Assembly (NCBI RefSeq): GCF_000620465.1
Contig: NZ_KK211140.1
Coordinates: 437,964-501,963, forward strand
Source: Ralstonia sp. UNC404CL21Col
GTDB lineage: Bacteria; Pseudomonadota; Gammaproteobacteria; Burkholderiales; Burkholderiaceae
Reading direction: 5' to 3'
Length of the DNA: 64,000 bases
In this document: one piece after another, positions 34,067 to 43,249 of the stretch
Position numbering within the stretch: the first letter of the stretch is position 1
Layout: each line of letters starts with the position of its first letter
Program-made: the position numbers and the translations under genes
Notes under the pieces: generated by a model
What the model saw: the letters and a program-made list of their open reading frames with translations, nothing else
Told to the model about the DNA's origin: nothing
Databases searched by the model: none

Positions 34067-34891
34067 ATGAAGAAACTGACTGTCGCATTGATGGCGGCCT
34101 GCGCATCCGCAGGTGCCATGGCGCAGCAGGCCGGTGACAACGTGGCGACGGTGGGCTGGTTCCACATCATGCCGCAGGACTCGAGCAACAACCTGACCAC
34201 GAGCGTGATCAACGCGCCGATCAATGATCCGCTGCGCTTGCCCGGCAGCTTCACGTCGCCCAACAGCGGGCTGCGTGTGAGCAACGCCAACACGCTGGGC
34301 CTGACGCTTACGCATTTCTTTACCGACAACATTGCGCTGACCACGATTGCCGGCGTGCCGCCCGAATTCAAGCTGACCGGGCATGGCGTGATCCGCGCGC
34401 CCGGGCCCGCAGGGGCGCTCGGCCACGTCGATCTGGACGACCCGTCCAACCAGCCGGCCGTGCGCAAGGCGCGCCAATGGAGCCCCGGGGTCATTCTGCA
34501 GTGGTACTTCGGGCACGCGCAGTCGACGTTCCGTCCGTTCGTGGGCGTGGGTGTCGTCTACAGCTTCTTCACCAACATCGAGCTGAATCCGTACTTTGCG
34601 GCGGCCGTGAATCGCGAACTGGGCAGCGTCCTGGCAGCGGGGGCGGGCAAGCCTGGGCCGACGTATGTCGAGGGGAAGTCGTCCTCGTCGTGGGCGCCGA
34701 TCTTCAACCTCGGGGCGAGCTACGCGATCAACAAGCAATGGGCCTTGACGGCAACGGTGTCGTACCTGCCGCTCAAGACCGAAGCGGCGACCGTCATCAA
34801 GGCATCGGACGGCACCACGCTGGCCACTACGAAGACCACGCTCAAGGCCAATCCGATCATCACGTTCGTTGGGGTGTCGTACAAGTTTTAG
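34067..34891 (+). CDS. OmpW-family outer-membrane protein
   Basis: Predicted eight-stranded outer-membrane beta-barrel of 274 residues with a cleavable signal (MKKLTVALMAACASAGAMA). The mature protein contains OmpW/AlkL-type features: GWFHIMPQDSS at the start, NTLGLTLTHFFTDNIALTTIAGVPP, FRPFVGVGVVYSFF, and a terminal aromatic strand ending VGVSYKF with the C-terminal Phe expected for BAM recognition. OmpW relatives form a hydrophobic lateral channel for small apolar molecules. AGGAGG lies before the ATG. It follows two lipoproteins and precedes a small exported protein, suggesting a shared envelope role. Confidence 0.85.
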   Translation: MKKLTVALMAACASAGAMAQQAGDNVATVGWFHIMPQDSSNNLTTSVINAPINDPLRLPGSFTSPNSGLRVSNANTLGLTLTHFFTDNIALTTIAGVPPEFKLTGHGVIRAPGPAGALGHVDLDDPSNQPAVRKARQWSPGVILQWYFGHAQSTFRPFVGVGVVYSFFTNIELNPYFAAAVNRELGSVLAAGAGKPGPTYVEGKSSSSWAPIFNLGASYAINKQWALTATVSYLPLKTEAATVIKASDGTTLATTKTTLKANPIITFVGVSYKF

Positions 34892-35003
34892 CCGGGTGTC
34901 GGCTGTCTGCGCCTGGCTAATCGGCGCGGCGTGAATCGAGCGGGAACTGGTTTGCGCCGCATTCTTAAGGCGGTTTCTACCGTCAGTTCTAGTGAGGCAA
35001 TAA

Positions 35004-35495
35004 ATGAGCACACGTAAAGTCGTATCTCTTGCAGTTGCACTCGCACTTGCCACCGTAGCAGCCACACCCGCACTTGCCGTCACCGTTTCGCGTGTCGATG
35101 GTCAACCGATGAACCCGAATGGCGAGCCATTCTCGGTCACCGGCCAGACCACGCTGTCCAAAGGCTCCATCAGCGCCAATTGCACAGCGACCTTCACCGG
35201 CACGATCACGCCTTCGGGCATCGTCAACATCACGTCCACATCGTTTACCGGCGGCGGGACGTGCGGCCTCATCTCCGGCGCGACCCCGTGGACAGGCCAG
35301 GCCGACAGCACCACCCAGCTGTCGATCAACAATGCGGCGGTCAACGTGTTCCTGCTGGGCAGCTGCGGCCCCAGCAAGGTCGTGACCGCCTGGAACGATC
35401 CGAACTCGTCGCTCACGTTTACCAACGCACTGCTCACGCCGGACTGCACGGTGAGCGGCACGGTGGTATCGACGCCGAAGTTCCACGTGCAATAA
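35004..35495 (+). CDS. Small exported PraB-like protein
   Basis: A 163-residue exported protein: signal MSTRKVVSLAVALALATVAATPALA, then a Thr/Ser/Gly-rich beta-type domain with four Cys (including NCTATFTG, GGTCGLISG, GSCGPSK and DCTVSG), probably two disulfides. The layout resembles PraB, a small exported Pseudomonas protein linked to alkane oxidation and biofilm, and related Burkholderiales proteins; this comparison is from memory and the similarity is moderate. Proximity to an OmpW/AlkL-type barrel would fit a hydrophobic-substrate role. A terminator follows. Gene reality is firm, function is tentative. Confidence 0.65.
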   Translation: MSTRKVVSLAVALALATVAATPALAVTVSRVDGQPMNPNGEPFSVTGQTTLSKGSISANCTATFTGTITPSGIVNITSTSFTGGGTCGLISGATPWTGQADSTTQLSINNAAVNVFLLGSCGPSKVVTAWNDPNSSLTFTNALLTPDCTVSGTVVSTPKFHVQ

Positions 35496-35550
35496 GCACG
35501 TACCCGGTTGACGGGCGGTTGCGCAGCCGCCGTCGATTGGTCTGAAGCAT

Positions 35551-35580
35551 GGGCCCGGCATGTCGGGCCTTGTTTCTTTT
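35551..35580 (+). terminator. Intrinsic terminator after the PraB-like gene
   Basis: GGCCCG (35552-35557) pairs with CGGGCC (35564-35569), followed by TTGTTTCTTTT. It closes the lipoprotein-ompW-praB-like cluster. Confidence 0.75.
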
Positions 35581-35706
35581 GGGGCGCGTATTTCTCTCTG
35601 GGCAATACCCCTGTCGCCAATGGCGGCAATGCAATGTGCTGCGGCGATGGCATGATCCGGCTTTTGCCGCTGCACCGGGGCAGCGGCCTTTTACGGGAGC
35701 CAAGAC

Positions 35707-36702
35707 ATGCGTTTGCTTACTTCAGTCGCCGTGGCCGCAGCGATGGTGGCGTCCATCGGATCCGCCTATGCCCAGACGCCAGCATCTGCCGCCGCCGCGC
35801 CAACGCAACAACGCACCCAAGTGCCAGGCTATTACCGCATGGCGCTCGGCGACGATGTTGTGACCGCGCTCTACGACGGCTACACCGATCTGCCCGCCAA
35901 GACCTTGCTCGGCCTAAACGCGCAATCGGTGCAGAGCCTGCTAGCGCGGATGTTTATAGCAAACACGCCGGGCATGCAGACGGCTGTGAACGGCTTTCTG
36001 ATCGACACGGGTGCCAAACGCATCCTCGTCGACACGGGTTCGGGCACGTGCTTTGGTCCGACGATGGGCGGTCTGGCCGGCAATGTTCGCGCATCGGGTT
36101 ATCAGCCCGAGCAGATTGACGCCGTGCTGTTGACGCACCTGCATCCGGACCACGCATGCGGACTGCTGACGCCGCAGGGCCAGCCGGCCTTTCCGAATGC
36201 GCAGGTGTATGTGGCCGCCCCGGAAGCCGATTTCTGGCTGAGCGAAACGATCGCCGCTTCCAAGCCGAGCGACATGCAGCCGTTCTTCAAGATGGCGCGC
36301 GACTCCGTGGCGCCGTATGCGGCAGCGGGCAAGCTCAAGCAGTTCAAGCCGGGCGATGAGGTGGTGCCGGGCGTGCGCTCGGTCGTCGCCAACGGGCATA
36401 CGCCGGGGCACAGCGGCTATCTGTTCGCCTCGAAGGGACGCAGCCTGCTGGTGTGGGGCGACCTCGTGCACAGCCATGCCGTGCAGTTCCAGCACCCCGA
36501 GGTCGCGTTTGAATACGACGTCGACAAGAAGGCCGCCATCGCCTCGCGCCGCAAGCTGTTTGCGGAAGCAGCGCGCGACAAGCTGTGGGTGGCCGGCGCA
36601 CATCTGCCGTTCCCGGGCCTGGGCCACGTGCGCCGCGATGGCAATGCCTTCGCCTGGGTGCCCATCGAATACGGCCCGCTGCGCACGGACCGCGCTGATT
36701 GA
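35707..36702 (+). CDS. Exported MBL-fold metallo-hydrolase
   Basis: Metallo-beta-lactamase-fold enzyme of 331 residues with a cleavable signal (VAAAMVASIGSAYA), so it acts in the periplasm or outside. The dinuclear zinc site is intact: HLHPDH (144-149), a downstream GHTPGHSGY His, GDLVHSHA with the bridging Asp, and a late AHLPFPG His. Within the superfamily this arrangement occurs in lactonases and other hydrolases; substrate unknown. It has its own GGGAG, lies downstream of a terminator and converges on the binding-protein gene with 16 bp between stops. Confidence 0.85.
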   Translation: MRLLTSVAVAAAMVASIGSAYAQTPASAAAAPTQQRTQVPGYYRMALGDDVVTALYDGYTDLPAKTLLGLNAQSVQSLLARMFIANTPGMQTAVNGFLIDTGAKRILVDTGSGTCFGPTMGGLAGNVRASGYQPEQIDAVLLTHLHPDHACGLLTPQGQPAFPNAQVYVAAPEADFWLSETIAASKPSDMQPFFKMARDSVAPYAAAGKLKQFKPGDEVVPGVRSVVANGHTPGHSGYLFASKGRSLLVWGDLVHSHAVQFQHPEVAFEYDVDKKAAIASRRKLFAEAARDKLWVAGAHLPFPGLGHVRRDGNAFAWVPIEYGPLRTDRAD

Positions 36703-36718
36703 TTTTCGGCCTGACCGT

Positions 36719-37996
36719 TTAAGTGCCGGCCGGCCGCTTCATCTTGCAAGCGGTCGGCAGGTCCAGGTCTTTGGCCGCGGTTGTGCTCTCCGTCTTGTGG
36801 CCCCACTGGGTGCCGTCGTAGCCGACCTTGACGGTCTTTCCGTCCACCGGCGCGATCGTCGAGACCACCTGCGGAAGGAGCAACTGGTGGTCGACCTTGC
36901 GCATCGTGACGTCGCCGAGAAAGCTCTGCTTCTGCATACCTTCCAGCGCCAGCGCAATCTTCAGCGGATCGGTCGAATTGGCTTTGCGGATGGCGTCCGT
37001 GACCAGCTCGACGGACAACACGGTGCGCGGTGCGAAGTGCTCCCCGGCCGGCGTCTGCCGCACGCGCGCATCCATCTGCATCAGTTGGGCGTTGCCGTTA
37101 CCCGGCGTCCATTCCGACACCCAGGTCACCTTGCCGATCTTGGCCTGCGACACGGCCAGCACCGTTCCCGGCGCGCCCGCGCCGCTGTGGTTCAGATAAC
37201 GCACGTCGTAGCTCATGTCGCCGGCAGCCTTGATGAGCAGGTTCAGGTCTTGCCCCCAGTTGCCGGTGAGGAGCGTGTCTGCGCCCGTCGCCTTGGCCTT
37301 CGAGACGTAAGGCGCGAAGTCCTTCACCTTGCCGATCGGGTGCAGCGTTTCTCCGGTGAACTGCACGTCGGGCCGCGCGGCCGAGATCATCTGCTTGCCC
37401 AGCGACGCCCACAGCCGGCCGTGCGCGTAGTCCTGGTTCAGCGAATAGACCTTGCGGATATCGGGCTGCGTCTTCACGAAGTTGGCCAGCGCGCGCATCT
37501 TCATCGCGGTATTGGCCTCGGTGGCGAAGTGCCAGAAACTGCAATGCGCGCCGGTCAGGTCAGGGTCGATTGATGCGTAGTTGATGATCAGCACACGGCT
37601 GTTCGGATTGCGCTCGTTGTGCTTGGTGGCCGCATCCACCATCGCCGCCACCACTGACGAGCCCGAGCCGCCGGTGAAGACGATCTTCGCCCCGGCGTCG
37701 ATGGCGCTCTGCAGCGCCGACAGACTGTCTTGCGCCGAGAGCTTGTTGTCGTAGGTCGACAGCTCGTAGCGCGCACCGTTGAGCACGCCTTGCGGCTGCG
37801 CATTGGCATCGTCGATACCGAGTTTCAGATTCGCCAGAAACTGCTCGCCCACATTCGAGAGCGGCCCGCTCAGCTGATCAATGAACGCCACCTTGATCGG
37901 CGCCGGGTCTGCGGCATGGGCCAGCGGTGCGAACAGCAACGCTGCCGCACAAGCCGATGCGGACAACGGACGGGCAAAGCGGATCACTGCGAGCAT
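36719..37996 (-). CDS. Periplasmic LivK-type ABC substrate-binding protein
   Basis: Type I periplasmic binding protein (Peripla_BP_6) of 425 residues with a signal ending LLFAPLAHAAD. Characteristic parts are VAFIDQLSGPLSNVGE at the start of the mature chain, GSGSSVVAAMVDAA, and YSLNQDYAHGR. Such proteins normally feed LivHMGF-type ABC importers of amino acids or aromatic and fatty acids, but no permease or ATPase gene is here. It is the last gene of a three-gene operon after the carboxylase (25-bp gap), with a strong GGAGGAG Shine-Dalgarno. The ligand is probably the acid handled by that operon (inference). Confidence 0.87.
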   Translation of the reverse strand: MLAVIRFARPLSASACAAALLFAPLAHAADPAPIKVAFIDQLSGPLSNVGEQFLANLKLGIDDANAQPQGVLNGARYELSTYDNKLSAQDSLSALQSAIDAGAKIVFTGGSGSSVVAAMVDAATKHNERNPNSRVLIINYASIDPDLTGAHCSFWHFATEANTAMKMRALANFVKTQPDIRKVYSLNQDYAHGRLWASLGKQMISAARPDVQFTGETLHPIGKVKDFAPYVSKAKATGADTLLTGNWGQDLNLLIKAAGDMSYDVRYLNHSGAGAPGTVLAVSQAKIGKVTWVSEWTPGNGNAQLMQMDARVRQTPAGEHFAPRTVLSVELVTDAIRKANSTDPLKIALALEGMQKQSFLGDVTMRKVDHQLLLPQVVSTIAPVDGKTVKVGYDGTQWGHKTESTTAAKDLDLPTACKMKRPAGT

Positions 37997-38021
37997 GTCT
38001 CCTCCTTGTGTGGGTTCTCGG

Positions 38022-41000
38022 CTACCAGGTGTCGATGAAGCCGCGCGTGGCCGGGTCGCGTGTGTGCCTTGGCGGGGCGGGCGGCGCCGATTGCAACCCG
38101 CGCAGCAGCCAGCGGCGCGTATCGGCCGGGTCGATCACGGCGTCGATCTCCAGATAGCTGGCGATGTTGAGCGCGCGGCCTTCCTCGTAGGCGGCGTCGA
38201 CCATCTTGCGGAACAGGGCCTCGCGTTCTGCCGGGTCTTCCACGGCTTCCAGCTCTTTGCGGTAACCCAGGCGGATGGCGCCTTCGATGCCCATGCCGCC
38301 AAACTCGCCGCTCGGCCACGACGCGGTGAACAGCGGCGCGCGAAAACCGCCCGCCGCCATGGCCATCGCCCCAAGGCCATAGCCTTTGCGCAGCACGATG
38401 GTGAAGAAAGGCACGCGCAAGTTGCCGGCCGTTACGAACATGCGGCTGACGTGGCGGACGGTCGCGGTCTTTTCCGCCTCCGGCCCGACCATGAAACCCG
38501 GTGTGTCGCACAGCGAGACGATGGGCAGGTCGAATGCGTTGCACAGCTGCATGAAGCGCGATGCCTTGTCTGCCGCTGCAGAATCGATGGCGCCGCCCAG
38601 ATGGCGCGGGTTGTTGGCAATGCAGCCGAAGGCGCGGCCCTCGATGCGGATCAGCGCGGTAATGATGCCCACACCAAAGGCTTGACGCAGTTCCAGAACC
38701 GAATCCGTATCGGCCAATGCATCGATTACGGCGCGCATGTCATAGCTGCGCATGCGGTTTTCGGGAATCACGTGGCGCAGGTGGCGCACGTCGCCGGCTT
38801 CCCAGTCGGCGAGCGGCCCCTGGAAATAGCTCAGGTAGCGGCGCGCGGCGTCCACGGCTTCGGTTTCGTTTTCGACCAGCACGTCGATCACGCCATTCGG
38901 CGCCTGCACGTTGACGGGGCCGACCTCCTCGGGCGCGTAGACGCCAAGACCGCCGCCTTCGATCATGGCGGGGCCGCCCATGCCGATGGTCGCGTCGCGC
39001 GTGGCGATGATCACGTCGGCACAGCCCAGCAGTGCGGCGTTGCCTGCGAAGCAGCGGCCCGACACGATGCCGACGGTCGGCACCAGCCCTGAAAGACGCG
39101 CGAAGTGGATGAAGGTCGGGCAGTCCAGGCCGCTGACGCCACGCTTTTCAGTGTCGCCCGGCCGACCGCCGCCGCCTTCGGCGAACAGCACAACGGGCAT
39201 CTTCCATTGCTGCGCCAGCTCCAGTGCACGGTCGGTCTTCTTGTGGTTGAAGGTGCCCTGGGTGCCCGCCAGCACGGTGTAGTCATACGCGAGCACCATG
39301 CAGCGCGCGTCCTGATCGGGGAAGTGCGCGCCGTTGACGGTCCCGATGCCGGTGATGATGCCGTCGGCCGGCGTCGAGCGAATCAGGTCGGCGAGTGCGC
39401 GGCGCTGGCGTTGCGCTGCGATGGCGAGTGCACCGTATTCGATGAACGAGTCGGCGTCGCACAGGTGTGCGATGTTCTCGCGCGCGGTGCGCTGCCCGGT
39501 CTTGCGGCGGCGGGCAACGGCCTCCGGACGGTTCGCGTCGAGACCGAACGCATGGCGCTCGATGACGGCTTGCAGGTCGGGGCGAATGTGGTCGAGGTCG
39601 ATTTCGGCATTGGCGGCTGCGGTGTCATGTTGTGCGTCGGCGGGATGCAGCACGGCCAGCGGTTGGCCTTCGCGCACTGTGGCGCCCGATTGCGCGCAGA
39701 CCTGCAGCACACGACCAGCAGCCGGTGCGGTGACGACATGCTCCATCTTCATCGCTTCAATGACGGCCAGCACCTCGCCGCGCGCGACCGCGGCACCGGC
39801 TTGCGCGGTGATCTGGATCAGTGCGCCATCCATTGGCGCGGTGAGCACTTCGGCGTCGTCAGGAAGCTCGTCGAGGAATGACGTAGCGGGCGTCAGGTCC
39901 GGGGTGGCGACCGACGTGGCGTGCAGTGCGGGATGCGCTTCGCCGTTGCCGGCGGCCAGGTCGGCGAGCTTCGCATCGAGAAACTGCGTGTGCACGGCGT
40001 TGGCCTGCACGTCAGCATCGCGCAGCAGGTCTTGCAGCAGCCGCTTGTTGGTGGCGAGCCCTTCGATGCGGAATTCGCACAGCGCGCGGTACGTCTGTGT
40101 CAGCGTCTGCGCATACGTGCCGTGCGGCGCGTGGACGATCAGTTTGGCCAGCAGTGAATCGAAGCGCGGGTTCGGACGGTAGCCCGCATAGCCGCAGGTG
40201 TCGACGCGCACGCCGGGGCCGTTGGGCGGCTCGAAGGCGGTCAGCATGCCGGTGGACGGGTGCGGCTGACCGCTTGCATCGAGGGTCTCCGCATTGATGC
40301 GCACCTGCACGGCGTGGCCGCGCGGCGCGATCGGCTGAGCAAGCCCGACATCTGCGAGCGACGCACCCTGTGCCAGCGCCAGCTGGGTCACGACCAAGTC
40401 GATACCCGTCACCATTTCCGTGACCGTGTGTTCGACTTGCACGCGCGGGTTGGCCTCCATGAAGTAGAAGGTGGTGTGCGGCGTGCCTGCCCCTTCCACG
40501 AGGAATTCGAAGGTGCCGATGCCGCTGTAGCGTGCCGCCTTGGCCAGCGTGACGGCAGCCTCGGCAATGCGTGCACGCAGCGCATCGTTCAACGCGGGGC
40601 TGGGCGCGATCTCGATCAGTTTCTGGTGACGGCGCTGCAGGCTGCATTCACGCTCGCCGAGGTGCGCAACGTGGCCGTGCGCGTCTGCAACGATCTGGAT
40701 TTCGATATGGCGCGGCGCGGGCACCAGCGCTTCTACGTAGACGTCGCCGCCGCCACCCGCGGCGGTCGCTTCAGATATGCAGCGCGCGTACGCGTCGGCA
40801 ATCGCCTGCGCATCGTGCACGGCGCGCATGCCGCGTCCGCCGCCGCCGGATACGGCCTTGATCATCATGCCGTGCGAGGGCGGCAGCGTGGCGAAGAAGG
40901 CGCGCGCCTCTTCCAGCGTGGTCGCGCCTTGCGTGCCGCTGACGATGGGAATGCCGGCCTCGTGTGCAAGGGCCCGCGCGCGTGCCTTGTCGCCGAAGAG

Positions 41001-41333
41001 TTCGAGCACGCGCGGCGGTGGCCCGATGAACTGCACGCCGGCCTCTGCGCACTGGCGCGCGAAAGCCGCGCCCTCGCTCAGGAAGCCGTAGCCCGGGTGA
41101 ACAGCATCGGCACCGACTGCGCGTGCAGCGTCGAGGATGGCCGCACCGTCGAGATACGCGCGCGGGCCGGTTCCAGGCAAGGGCACGGCTTCATCGGCGC
41201 GTAGCGGATGCAGCGCGTCGCGATCGTCTTCGGAATAGAGGGCGGCGGAGGGCAAGCCGATCGTGGCGGCTGCGCGGGCAATGCGAATGGCAATCTCGCC
41301 GCGATTGGCGATCAGCAGTTTGCGAAACGTCAT
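38022..41333 (-). CDS. Single-chain biotin-dependent acyl-CoA carboxylase
   Basis: Fused enzyme of 1103 residues that should carboxylate an acyl-CoA using ATP and bicarbonate. The biotin carboxylase domain spans about 1-450 (KLLIANRGEIAIRI; glycine loop SGGGGRGM at 162-169; FMEANPRVQVEHTVTE near 291-306). A biotinyl domain has biotin-Lys529 in EAMKM, and a carboxyltransferase with both beta and alpha halves runs from about 580 to 1080 (EKRGVSGLD, oxyanion-type Gly motifs SGRCFAGNAALLG and CDTPGFMVG). The linker between the first two domains is only about 40 residues, so no separate BT domain is apparent. ATG 41333 lies 13 bp after the synthetase stop. Confidence 0.88.
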   Translation of the reverse strand: MTFRKLLIANRGEIAIRIARAAATIGLPSAALYSEDDRDALHPLRADEAVPLPGTGPRAYLDGAAILDAARAVGADAVHPGYGFLSEGAAFARQCAEAGVQFIGPPPRVLELFGDKARARALAHEAGIPIVSGTQGATTLEEARAFFATLPPSHGMMIKAVSGGGGRGMRAVHDAQAIADAYARCISEATAAGGGGDVYVEALVPAPRHIEIQIVADAHGHVAHLGERECSLQRRHQKLIEIAPSPALNDALRARIAEAAVTLAKAARYSGIGTFEFLVEGAGTPHTTFYFMEANPRVQVEHTVTEMVTGIDLVVTQLALAQGASLADVGLAQPIAPRGHAVQVRINAETLDASGQPHPSTGMLTAFEPPNGPGVRVDTCGYAGYRPNPRFDSLLAKLIVHAPHGTYAQTLTQTYRALCEFRIEGLATNKRLLQDLLRDADVQANAVHTQFLDAKLADLAAGNGEAHPALHATSVATPDLTPATSFLDELPDDAEVLTAPMDGALIQITAQAGAAVARGEVLAVIEAMKMEHVVTAPAAGRVLQVCAQSGATVREGQPLAVLHPADAQHDTAAANAEIDLDHIRPDLQAVIERHAFGLDANRPEAVARRRKTGQRTARENIAHLCDADSFIEYGALAIAAQRQRRALADLIRSTPADGIITGIGTVNGAHFPDQDARCMVLAYDYTVLAGTQGTFNHKKTDRALELAQQWKMPVVLFAEGGGGRPGDTEKRGVSGLDCPTFIHFARLSGLVPTVGIVSGRCFAGNAALLGCADVIIATRDATIGMGGPAMIEGGGLGVYAPEEVGPVNVQAPNGVIDVLVENETEAVDAARRYLSYFQGPLADWEAGDVRHLRHVIPENRMRSYDMRAVIDALADTDSVLELRQAFGVGIITALIRIEGRAFGCIANNPRHLGGAIDSAAADKASRFMQLCNAFDLPIVSLCDTPGFMVGPEAEKTATVRHVSRMFVTAGNLRVPFFTIVLRKGYGLGAMAMAAGGFRAPLFTASWPSGEFGGMGIEGAIRLGYRKELEAVEDPAEREALFRKMVDAAYEEGRALNIASYLEIDAVIDPADTRRWLLRGLQSAPPAPPRHTRDPATRGFIDTW

Positions 41334-41346
41334 GGAGCAGGGTGGG

Positions 41347-43056
41347 TTAGAGCTGTTCAGCGAGTGGAGCGAGATCCTGCTTGCGCACCTTGCCGGTGGC
41401 CGTGAGCGGCAGTGCATCGACAATGCGCACGATGGGCACCTTGTAGACGGCCATGTTCTCGCGGCACCAACCGGTGAGCGTGGCGCTGTCCAACGTGCCG
41501 ACGGCCTCGGGGCGCAGCATCACGAAGGCGACGGGCAGCTGGCCGCGTTGCGCGTCGGCGCGGCCGACCACGGCAGAGCCCAGGATGGCCGGATGCTTGC
41601 CGAGCATGGCTTCGATCTCCGCCGGGAATACGCTCATGCCATTGACCTTCAGCATCTCTTTGCGGCGGCCGAGATAGTGCACGTAGCCCTGTTCGTCGAT
41701 GCAGCCGATGTCGCCGGTGTGGAACCAGCCGTTGCGCAGCGTCTGCGCGGTGGCGTCCGGCTTGTTCCAGTAGCCCTTCAGCAACGTTGGCGTGCGCACG
41801 CAGAGTTCGCCTTCGGCGCCGATCGGCATGAGTTCGTGCGTGTCAAAGTCGCAGATCTTGAAATCGGTGCCGGGCACCGGCAGGCCCACGAAAATCGGCT
41901 GCGAGCGCAGATCGAAATCATCGTCCTGCATGCCGACCGTGAAGCTGTTGCAGGTCTGCGTTTCCGTCATGCCCCAGGCGCTCTCGGCCATCATCGAGCC
42001 GGTCAGTTCGCGCCACGCGCGCCGGTATTCCGGGTTCAGCTTCTTCACGAAAGACGACACGCCCGTGTGCCGCAGCGAACGCAGGTCGTACGCATGCACA
42101 CGCGGATGCGCCATCACCTCCGCCGCGCTGTCGACCAGCATCGAACCGTTGGTCACGCGGTAGCGCTGCACGCCCGCCATGAAGGCTTCGGCGTCCCAGC
42201 GGGCGAGCAACACCAGCGGCACGCCAAGGAAAGCAGGGAAGATCAGCCCGGTGTTCTCGCCCGCAATCCAGAATTGCGGATAGAAGCTGAGCAGGACGGT
42301 GTCGGCATCCGCGCGCAGCGACACGGCCGAGAACGCAGCCGCCATGTCGACCATGTCCCCTTGCGTGTGGATGCAGCCCTTCGGTAGCCCCGTCGTGCCG
42401 CCGGTGTAGTTGAGCGCGGCAACCGCATCGAGCGAACCCGGCGGCAAGGGGATCGGCGTGGTCTGCGCCAGTGCCGGCAACAAGTCGATGGCGTCTTCGC
42501 AGGGCAGGGCCGGCTCGGTCAGCATGGCCGGGAGCGGCAGCGTCGGCTGTGTGGGGAGCACATCTGCGTAACGTGTGACGAACACGTGCTCGATCGATGT
42601 TTCGGCGCGCACGTCACGCACCAGCGGCATGAGGCGGTCCAGCGTGACGATGGCGCGTGGTGTTGCGTCGCTCAGCGCATGCATCAGTTCGGCACGCTGT
42701 GACAGCGGACTGATCGGCACGTACACGGCGCCCAGCTTGAGAATGCCGAAGAACACTGCATTGAACTGCGGGCAATTCGACAGGAAGACCGCCACCCGGT
42801 CGCCTGCGCCAATGCCGTGTTGCGCGAGCAGCGCGGCAAAGCGGTCCGACAGATCGTCAAGCTGGGCGAACGTTGTGTCGTGCCCGTAGAAGTGGATGGC
42901 CGGCCTGTCTGGCGTGGTGCGCGCCCAGTGCCGCAGATAGTCGGTGAGGGCAACGCGCCCGATCGGGTAATGCGGCTCACGCGGGGTATCGACCGGCCAT
43001 GCGCGCGCCCAGAGCGCGCGAACGCGGCCGAGATACTCGGACTCGTCCATCGCCAA
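41347..43056 (-). CDS. AMP-forming acyl-CoA synthetase
   Basis: ANL-superfamily ligase (569 residues) that activates a carboxylic acid to its CoA thioester. Motifs are complete: P-loop NYTGGTTGLPKG, AESAWGMTETQ (A5), WFHTGDIG (A7), YLGRRKEMLKVNG (A8) and the catalytic Lys in LTATGKVRK (A10). A TTG start at 43056 has GGAG seven nucleotides upstream and is preferred; ATG 43050 is the alternative. First gene of the operon, followed by the carboxylase that presumably uses its product. Divergent from a TetR regulator. The chain length of the acid cannot be told. Confidence 0.87.
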   Translation of the reverse strand: MAMDESEYLGRVRALWARAWPVDTPREPHYPIGRVALTDYLRHWARTTPDRPAIHFYGHDTTFAQLDDLSDRFAALLAQHGIGAGDRVAVFLSNCPQFNAVFFGILKLGAVYVPISPLSQRAELMHALSDATPRAIVTLDRLMPLVRDVRAETSIEHVFVTRYADVLPTQPTLPLPAMLTEPALPCEDAIDLLPALAQTTPIPLPPGSLDAVAALNYTGGTTGLPKGCIHTQGDMVDMAAAFSAVSLRADADTVLLSFYPQFWIAGENTGLIFPAFLGVPLVLLARWDAEAFMAGVQRYRVTNGSMLVDSAAEVMAHPRVHAYDLRSLRHTGVSSFVKKLNPEYRRAWRELTGSMMAESAWGMTETQTCNSFTVGMQDDDFDLRSQPIFVGLPVPGTDFKICDFDTHELMPIGAEGELCVRTPTLLKGYWNKPDATAQTLRNGWFHTGDIGCIDEQGYVHYLGRRKEMLKVNGMSVFPAEIEAMLGKHPAILGSAVVGRADAQRGQLPVAFVMLRPEAVGTLDSATLTGWCRENMAVYKVPIVRIVDALPLTATGKVRKQDLAPLAEQL

Positions 43057-43131
43057 AGCTTGTCTCCGTTGGGTTGTGCAGCGCGTGCGCAGCGTGGCGC
43101 CGCACTATCTATACTGAGAAGTAACTTTTTA

Positions 43132-43143
43132 TACCAACGGGTA
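43132..43143. promoter_or_regulatory. Candidate TetR operator
   Basis: TACC-AACG-GGTA is a palindrome within an imperfect longer dyad (about 43126-43150) in the 193-bp divergent spacer between the synthetase and the TetR gene. The position fits autoregulation and operon control. Arms beyond four bases match only partly. Confidence 0.4.
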
Positions 43144-43249
43144 AGAATATAGAAAGCGTTCTTTGATGCGTCAAGCATCGAAGCGAAGATGTCGCCAAGA
43201 TGCGCGCATGCCACGACGCATCTGCGGGCGACATGCGAAAATATGTGTC

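Noticed and set aside
30308-35495. Lipoprotein cluster as a genomic island inserted at the tRNA
   Set aside because: No integrase, no duplicated tRNA end seen, and the coding part has the same composition and codon style as its neighbours.
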